Part shown: piece by piece, positions 57,646 to 64,000 of the stretch
How positions within the stretch are numbered: position 1 is the stretch's first letter
Layout of the letters: the number at the start of each line of letters is the position of its first letter
From: Mesostigma viride
Lineage: Eukaryota > Streptophyta > Mesostigmatophyceae > Mesostigmatales > Mesostigmataceae
Length of the DNA: 64,000 bases
Reading direction: 5' to 3'
Assembly (NCBI GenBank): GCA_009746045.1
Contig: RPFO01002176.1
Coordinates: 113,501 to 177,500 of the forward strand
The notes under the pieces: generated by a model
The model's input: only the letters and a program-made list of their open reading frames with translations
What the model was told of the DNA's origin: nothing
Database searches by the model: none
Made by a program: the position numbers and the translations under genes

Positions 57646-58500
57646 TACTTCGCTGCAGGTTGGTAGGGGGCCGGGCTTCAGTTCTCCGGCGGGCAGCAGA
57701 GTCCCCAGGCCAGGTTGTAGTGTGCAGTCATAACCTGGCCGGGTTACCCAGACATCCAAGGCTTCCGGGTAGGTGTCCCTGCACGCGGTCCTAGGGGTGC
57801 CCGGGACGGCCCATGCGGAGTAATGCAAGCCACAGCGAGCCGCGCCCACCATTTGTACCGGCAGTCGGCTGTCAACATTAGGTCACTCAATGCGACCTGA
57901 AGTTACTTCGCGTCTTTCAGTTCCTCTCAGACAACTACCCTAGTACTCCTTCCACGGCGTTGGATCGCCACGCGTCCGCTGTCCAGGCATAGTTGTCTCA
58001 CTTCATGGTTTAAGATATTACACAATGAGCCCCCTGCCCGGTGCAATCCCCATGAGCGCCCGGCCAGCTTTGGCCTAACACTTAACAGCTGATGCTCAGC
58101 TGGAAGCCTCTGGGCCGGGGACTTGGGCTCACTATCAGCAAGAATTTTGAGTCACATGAGCATACGTTCAGGCATGTTTCATGCATGGACGGGACAGTGA
58201 ATGGCCCTGGCCGGCTGGCCCATCCTCCGTCCAGCGCCGGCCGCTGGAGCAGATGTTCAGTCCCAGGGGAATCAAATTCAGTTTTAGGCAGCTTGCATGG
58301 AGTCCAAGTCCTGACTTACTACCTTGAAGGCACAGGTTTAGAAAAGGCCCCGAAGGCTGGTGCATGCAGCGTGGCGGATGCCCATCACCTTATGAAGGCC
58401 GCAGATCTAATAATAATTTAGTAAACTCACGTCAGCTACCGTCGGTATCACGCCCTGTCCAAGCGCGCCGCACTGATTCCCATGCATTAATGCATTATCC

Positions 58501-58721
58501 TATTAAATTAAATTAAATTAAAATAAATTAAATTAAATTAAATTAAATTAAATTAAATTATAACATGACTCCGTTGGGAGATCATGTTGGACATATTCCT
58601 TGCTGGGTAGATGGAGGTGGGCGAAGCCGCGGAACCGAATTAAGCTAACTCTAAGCTACTGATCTAGTCTAGAAAACCCTAGCTCAGTACTCTAGTACTC
58701 AGCAAAGCGCCCCTTCCGCTT
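58501..58721 (-). repeat. (AAATT)n and dispersed repeat copy B
   Basis: The pentamer run 58501-58560 is joined to a second copy of the repeat at 41391-41566. The junction sequence is the same (TAACATG-CTCCGTTGGGAGA). Two copies with the same tail point to retroposition. Confidence 0.75.
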
Positions 58722-58885
58722 GGCATTATCCTATTACTGATATTCCCAAGTCTAATCCTGATCTTGATGAGCTATTCTTAGTCCAGATGTCAGAGCCATC
58801 ATTAGATTGATGGTGGACCCTTGACAATTATAGCACGTGAAGCATGCACATCGCAGTCATGGCCTCATGAGTCACGTGTCTATTA

Positions 58886-58956
58886 ATTTCACCCTGTTCA
58901 TTTTGGGTCGCAACTCGCAAAGTAGGTTTGTCGCCAAGTGATCTTGACCACGACGG
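58886..58956. mobile_element. Truncated copy of the Tc1/mariner-like MITE
   Basis: Retains the inner TTTCACCCTGTT ... TTTTGGGTCGCAA section and the right end AAGTGATCTTGACCACGACGG followed by TA, with one mismatch to the complete copy. The left end is missing. Confidence 0.75.
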
Positions 58957-59065
58957 TAGGTTGAATCCCACGCCGCTATAATGAGTAGGTCCAGGAAGCT
59001 GCAGAGTTGAGATCCCGTACGTGCCAAACGGTATCGCGCGCCAGTTTTGCCGCTGAGCACGTGTA

Positions 59066-59533
59066 CACCCTCCGCATTGGAAGTTTGTTATTATGGGTCA
59101 ATTTTTGCCGTATTTGCATTACGAATAACCCTGGATTGTTTGTTGGGGAGCCAGTTAGAGTCCCGGGTTTTTATTATTTAATTAAAACCTTTTGTTTGTT
59201 TGTTTGTCCTACAGCCGTTCAAGGCACATGGGTACTTATTTAATTAATAAATTTCTTTTGTTTGTTTGGTAGATATCGTACACGCCGTCCCCAATTCGGC
59301 CGGCAATCCGGCCCGGCGGCCCCCCTTCGGCGGCCATAGGCTAGAGTCAGTGGAGGTCAGTGATACCCAGAGCCCACATGAGTTAATTAATTAATTTTGT
59401 TTGTTTGTTTGTTGAGTCCAGTCCTCAGCCCCCGGAGTTAATTAATTAATTTTCTTTTGTTTTTTTTATGGTTTTCAGCCAGAACATTTTCCAGAAGCTA
59501 ATTATTTAGTTAGAACTTCCAATGCGGGCGGTG
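59066..59533. mobile_element. Second MITE-like element with TA duplication
   Basis: Inverted ends CACCCTCCGCATTGGAAGTT and CACCGCCCGCATTGGAAGTT (right end reverse complemented), flanked by TA at 59064-59065 and 59534-59535. The interior contains three TTAATTAATTAATTTT + (GTTT)n blocks and no ORF. Confidence 0.8.
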
Positions 59534-60547
59534 TATTCTCGGCGGAGCACGTGCCTACACGCGCGGCCGAGGCCGGATTTGTACCTTTGCGCTGTCCTAG
59601 GCTGTCCTCCTGCATGCATTAATAACTAGGATTAACATAGTATTAATACCTGTTAACTGTTATTAACCCTGTCGGCCATACACCGGCGCGGGAATGAACT
59701 CAACTCAACTCAACTGCATGCATTTAAAGATTCTGCTGGCACGGTCCGTCCGACGCGGGAATCAGTATGATTTCGTTTGCAAGGAATCCTGCCAGCAAAG
59801 CGCTGCAGGTCTGCAGTCCTACAGTACCGTTAGAATTCTCTGCTGCTGACTGCGGCGTGGGACACAACAACAACAACAACAACAACAACAACAGTACCGT
59901 TACAATCCCGAATCCTCATCGATTCGTCGTGCGCAGCGGGTGCACCCAAGCGCAACACGCGTCTTAGGCCGAGGGATCTTGCCGATCTTCCGTGCCAAGT
60001 GTACGCGATATAGCCTGATGGAACTCATGGAAGCTGCTCATGTGCGGCGTGGGACACAACAACAACGACAGCAACCAACTGGTGGAAGAACAGGGCAGGA
60101 ACGGCAATTATCCATGCACGTGGCTGTCACTGGGAGCACTGGCTGCAGCGTCTAAAGGCAGCGGTGACAGGAAGGATTAGTCAGGGACGACATGCGGGAA
60201 CCGTAAATGTTTTGGAGATCTCTGTCAGCACACGTACGTCTTCGTCACGTATTAATCCACGACATCCCCCGGACTAGACTGACGACGACGATATATATAT
60301 GCACAAACCCTAAAAGAAAGCAGCAAGAAAACATAGCAGGGCTTCCACTTTCCGGCGTCGCCCGAGAATTTACTGACGGGTAAAGCTACCGCTCTTAAAT
60401 TGCTGACAATCCAGATTACGTGCAAGCGATCGAAGTAAACAATAACAAAGCCAGCTGCGTCGTACTTCGACGATCGAGTACTAGTGCACTTCCAGCCATT
60501 TACCCGGCCGCGGCCAGTACGCCCGCCTCCCCGTTTTTCCAGCTACC

Positions 60548-63500
60548 ATGTATCCCGTTCAGCGATCCATTCAACGTTCCATCCAGAGATCCTTACAAGA
60601 AGCGGAGGGAAAGGGCAAGGGGGAAGATTCCAGCGTTGTGAAAGCCAAGCAGACCACGGATGGCAAGTTTGGAATTAAGAGCTCCCGTTATGAGCCGCCG
60701 AACTCGACTGCAGATCATCCCGCGGACTACATGCAATATGCGTCCACGTATGCGCCAATGCAGAAAGGAAATTTAATGTCGGCGATGCGGATCCAAACCC
60801 CTGAAGAGCTGCATGAGATTCAGAAATTGGAATGGTCGAATGATCCTAATTACGACGTTTCTGTGGAAGCCGAAGAGAAGGTCGAGTTCCGCCTGTGGCA
60901 ATTCCTGCGGGAGTTTCTCTTTCAATTGTTTTTCCCCCTCAGCCTTCCGGTTCTGCTTTTTACAGAGGGAAAGGTACGCCATCCAAAAGAGCATACCCTG
61001 CCCGGGCCTCGCCGGTTTCCCTCGCCGCCTCGGCGTATTTCCGTCTCGTAATGTATCGTAATCGTAATGTCTGTCGGGGTCCATGTAGGTGTCCTACTAA
61101 TACTAATACTAGTACTAGTACATTGGCTGCAGTTCTGATTGGTAACATCTGGCGCTGCTGCATGTGATCCAGGGTATCAGGAAAGAAGGCAAGAGCTCAC
61201 CAAGGCCTATGATCGGAAGAGAATCGCGGAGCGGTAGAATTACAGATTCTGCCAAACTGGCTGTAATGACAAATCTGATCATACATGTGGCAGCGGCTTA
61301 AGTTGATGTCTGCCCTACTTTCGGAGGCTTGGCCCTTATGTATGCACAGAACTGACATGGAATGCGTGAATGCTTGGTATATTATGGCATGTGCTCGTTC
61401 GTGACGTGTGCTTTGCCTTCCCGCTGCTGGCCTGTGCATAGCTCTGCCTGAATCAACCCCAATCAGACTCATTGTGTGTTGATGTGGGGGAAGAGTCTTA
61501 ACAACTGTTTCCCTAATGCAAGTACCTGATGGGATATCTAATTTAGCACCTAATTACTACCTAAATGGATACCTACTCGACCGTCTGTGCCGTGCCGCAG
61601 GTGGCGGCAGCATCCCGCGCATTCCTGTACATCGCCCGCCACAGCGGCAGCAACGGCCTGGGCCCACCCGCCAACTTCATCATGATCGCCACCTGGGCGG
61701 CGGCAATGCTGCCCTACATCATCGGGTATATCGGATGGTACTAGGGTACTGTGCCACCATTGACTCTGCTGCCCTACATCATCGGGTATATCGGATGGTA
61801 CTAGGGTACTGTGCCACTATTGACTCTGCTGCCCTACATCATCGGGTATATCGGATGGTACTAGGGTACTGTGCCACTATTGACTCTGCTGCCCTACATC
61901 ATCGGGTATATCGGATGGTACTAGGGTACTGTGCCACTATTGACTCTGCTGCCCTACATCATCGGGTATATTGGATGGTACTAGCCTACTAGGGTACTGT
62001 GCCACTATAGACTCTGCTGCCCTACATCATCGGGTGGGTGCACGTGCCTATGCCGATGGTAATCGTAAGCTATAAGAAGCTTGCTCCCCCACCCAACTGC
62101 ATCATGATCACCACCTGGCCCCTCGGCGGCGGTGATACTGCCATGCATCATTGGGTGCATGGGCCTCAATGCTACAGTAAGCTCGTTCCCCTTCACCTAG
62201 GATATTCTCTTGATTAGTTTCCTGGGGCTACACCTGATATGCTGCTACGATCGGTCCCACCAAGATTTTGTAGGCTGGCGGGCGGGCAGGCGGGCGGGCG
62301 GGCGGGCGGGCGGGCGGGCAGGCGGGTGGAGGGGGGGCAGGCGGGCGGAGGGGGGCGGGCGGGCGGGCGGGTGGAGGGGGGCGGGCGGGCGGGCAGGCGG
62401 GCGGGCGGGTGGGGGGGTGGGGGGTGGGGGGAGGGGGGGGAGGGGGGCAGGTGATCTTGCTACAACCTTTAACCCTCGCCATCTGGTATTTACTGCCATT
62501 TCCTGAGAATATAAATAGAAGTATATAGTTTAACTTCTCGTTTAACCCTTACCCTATGGCATGGCAGCTGACCACCTCGCTTAGGTCTACCGCACATCAC
62601 CCTACCTCCCCATCTCCACTGTCTGCCCCCCAACTCTTTTCGTCGTACCGTGCCCACCATTCACCCAGCCTCATGCCCCCACCCCCACCCCTTCACGGTC
62701 CTTTTGGTACCCTTGTACGTTTGCACCGCGCCTGATGTCGATCTGTGTGACTTTTTCCCTCTGCCCAGCCTTCTGGCGCTCATATATGCATGTATCGCTC
62801 ATAAATGCTTTTTTGGCTTCCATTATCAACACAGCCTCCTGGCGCTCCACGCCAACCGGTCCACGGACGGCCTCGTCACCCGCTATTTCTGGCCCGACGT
62901 CGCACTCACGTGTGCCATGTACGCATTCTGGAAAGCCGGCATTTCCGCCAAGCACGCCGTGCGCGTGCCGGCGTCGCTGCCCCGCCTGCGGCGCCACGCA
63001 GCCCTGCGCGACGAGGAGATGCTCTCCGGCTGGATCCCACTCCTCCACAACCCGGACCTCGCCAAGTTTGAGATCCGGCTCGCCGCGGCACGTGTCGGGC
63101 TGGACCTGGGCTCCGCCACGTGCGTGTTGGAGATGGAGGCGCCCGGGCTGAACATCACCAGCATGAGGGCCATCCTGGGGCGGCACGCGGCAAACTGGTC
63201 GCTGTCCCCCCAGCGCGAGGCGGTGACAGAGAGCGGCATCCCCGGCCACGTCAAGGTGGCCACTGAGGCCGTCCTGTTGGCCATCGTGCTCGGGCAGTTC
63301 AAGGCGGGAGCCGGCGCCAAGCGGTCCACGGAGCAGCTGAAGCGTGAGATGCAGCAGTCGTGGGTGCTGGGGACAGGGGAGAGTCATCTCGTGACCTCCT
63401 CTCGCCTGGCCATCAGCGTCGCCGTCGCCCTCCTCCCGGTCTTCTCGCGCCACTTTGTCCTGGGCGTGCCCTGGGGGATCTACCGCGAGGCGCCAAGTGT

Positions 63501-64000
63501 CGCCGCGCTGGTGGGACTCTGCGGGTTCCTCCTCTTCTCGGGCTTCTCGGCGTACGTCCTCCCCGTCGTCATGGCCTCTATCCAGAATTTCCGCCGCCGC
63601 TACCAGTGGCTCTACGCGCTGGGCCAGCTGCTCGAGTGCCCGCGCGCGCCCGCCAACGCCGACACCGCCAACTCTTCTTCGGGCGGCGTCACCAGTCCGA
63701 CAGGCAAGCCGCTACCCAACAACATTTGCAAGCTGGCCAAGTACTCTCGGGGATCCCGGCAGGCATCCCTCGATGGCCTACCGAAGAGAGCCGGTGATCA
63801 TGGTGACACGAGCAGTGCACTGGCGGGGACATCGCTGCCCCCCAATGGAACTGAGTCCTCTACGGCGGCGGGCGATCCGGCTCCCAAGCTCTCCCAGTCA
63901 TTCGAGAACGCGAGCGCGGAGCCTGCTGGGTCCCTGGACAATGACTCCAGGTCGGTGATGTTGGTGGACAAGGAAGGGAAGGGCCAGGAGGCGGGCCACA
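60548..64000 (+). CDS. Multi-span membrane protein of unknown family, 3 exons, runs off the window
   Basis: Exons 60548-60973, 61601-61725, 62835 to beyond 64000; GT-AG, phases fit. ATG 60548 sits in ACCATGT. The N-terminus is Arg/Gln/Lys-rich and soluble (MYPVQRSIQRSIQRSL, TPEELHEIQKLEW). Hydrophobic spans follow: about 122-138 (FLFQLFFPLSLPVLLF), exon 2 (NFIMIATWAAAMLPYIIG), a segment around DVALTCAMYAFW, one near EAVLLAIVLGQF, and two late ones (LAISVAVALLPVF, VAALVGLCGFLLFSGF). A Ser/Pro/Asn-rich cytosol-like tail continues to the edge. I recognise no family. Its length, several helices and N-terminal acidic part suggest a transporter or channel-like protein, but no function is claimed. 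Exon 2 is partly duplicated downstream. Confidence 0.7.
61708..62036. repeat. 60-bp tandem repeat containing an exon end and its 5' splice site
   Basis: About six units, GCTGCCCTACATCATCGG + GTATATCGGATGGTACTAGG + GTACTGTGCCACTATTGACT. The first unit starts inside exon 2 of the membrane protein gene, so each copy repeats the last six codons and the donor. Confidence 0.93.
62088..62158 (+). pseudogene. Decayed partial copy of exon 2 of the membrane protein gene
   Basis: CCCAACTGCATCATGATCACCACCTGG ... CATGCATCATTGGGTG (joined here from two stretches) matches the second half of exon 2 (NFIMIATW ... LPYIIG) with many substitutions and an insert. It gives no helix-like peptide. It probably arose with the neighbouring 60-bp array. 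Confidence 0.55.
62276..62450. repeat. (GGCG/GGCA)n and G-rich tract
   Basis: Imperfect GCGG/GCAG units passing into G runs, in the second intron of the membrane protein gene. It is G-rich on the sense strand, unlike most arrays here. Confidence 0.92.

Larger units (their letters stand above)
56900..60547. other. Intergenic region with several small repeats, no gene recognised
   Basis: Holds three inverted-repeat or dispersed elements listed separately. The remainder (57650-58500, 59540-60540) has no supportable ORF. A (CAA)n run lies at 59864-59891 and ATATATATAT near 60291. Confidence 0.5.

Overview
The window is nuclear DNA of a eukaryote with long, repeat-filled GT-AG introns. The best guess is a green-lineage alga, possibly a prasinophyte-type chlorophyte. 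The reasons are a plant-like HEMK with an organelle-type domain order, a bacterial-type RNase HII with a targeting-like N-terminus, a plastid-type small membrane protein followed by TGTAA (a green-algal polyadenylation motif), and high-GC coding exons. The species cannot be told from the sequence.

Left part (about 1.4-17.7 kb): one Ty3/gypsy-type LTR retrotransposon on the minus strand. Its order is a small ORF with an RNase H1-N/viroplasmin-like fold, then gag, then pol (protease, RT, RNase H, integrase, chromodomain), then a GC-rich ORF of unknown function. Two DNA transposons are nested in it. A complete piggyBac (3173-6499, TTAA duplication) splits the integrase zinc finger. A CACTA element (10639-15604, TA duplication) splits gag. 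At both sites the host reading frame is continuous across the target site, so both insertions look young. Neither retroelement LTR could be paired; the 3' LTR probably lies left of position 1. From 17.7 to 19.2 kb there is only degenerate coding-like sequence.

Middle and right parts: five host genes, reconstructed by matching splice phases. (1) HEMK/PrmC glutamine methyltransferase, minus, 10 exons found between 31395 and 20164. (2) A small plastid-type one-helix membrane protein, plus, 34116-35613. (3) MMAA/MeaB GTPase, minus, 8 exons, 47035-37274, 333 codons plus stop, apparently complete. (4) RNase HII, plus, 7 exons, 48274-56899, 321 codons plus stop, divergent from MMAA. (5) An unrecognised multi-span membrane protein, plus, three exons from 60548 that run off the right edge. 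These genes do not form a pathway: HEMK serves translation termination, MMAA serves the B12 enzyme methylmalonyl-CoA mutase, and RNase HII removes ribonucleotides from DNA.

The rest is simple-sequence DNA and small inverted-repeat elements. Introns hold long arrays: a C-rich minisatellite of about 2.1 kb, (ACCC)n, (CTAC)n, (CCCTG)n, (CACCC)n and (CCCTA)n. Most are C- or pyrimidine-rich on the sense strand. Four MITE-like elements with recognisable ends were found, and retroposon-like tails that merge into microsatellites. Nearly all long ORFs in these arrays are artefacts of the repeats.
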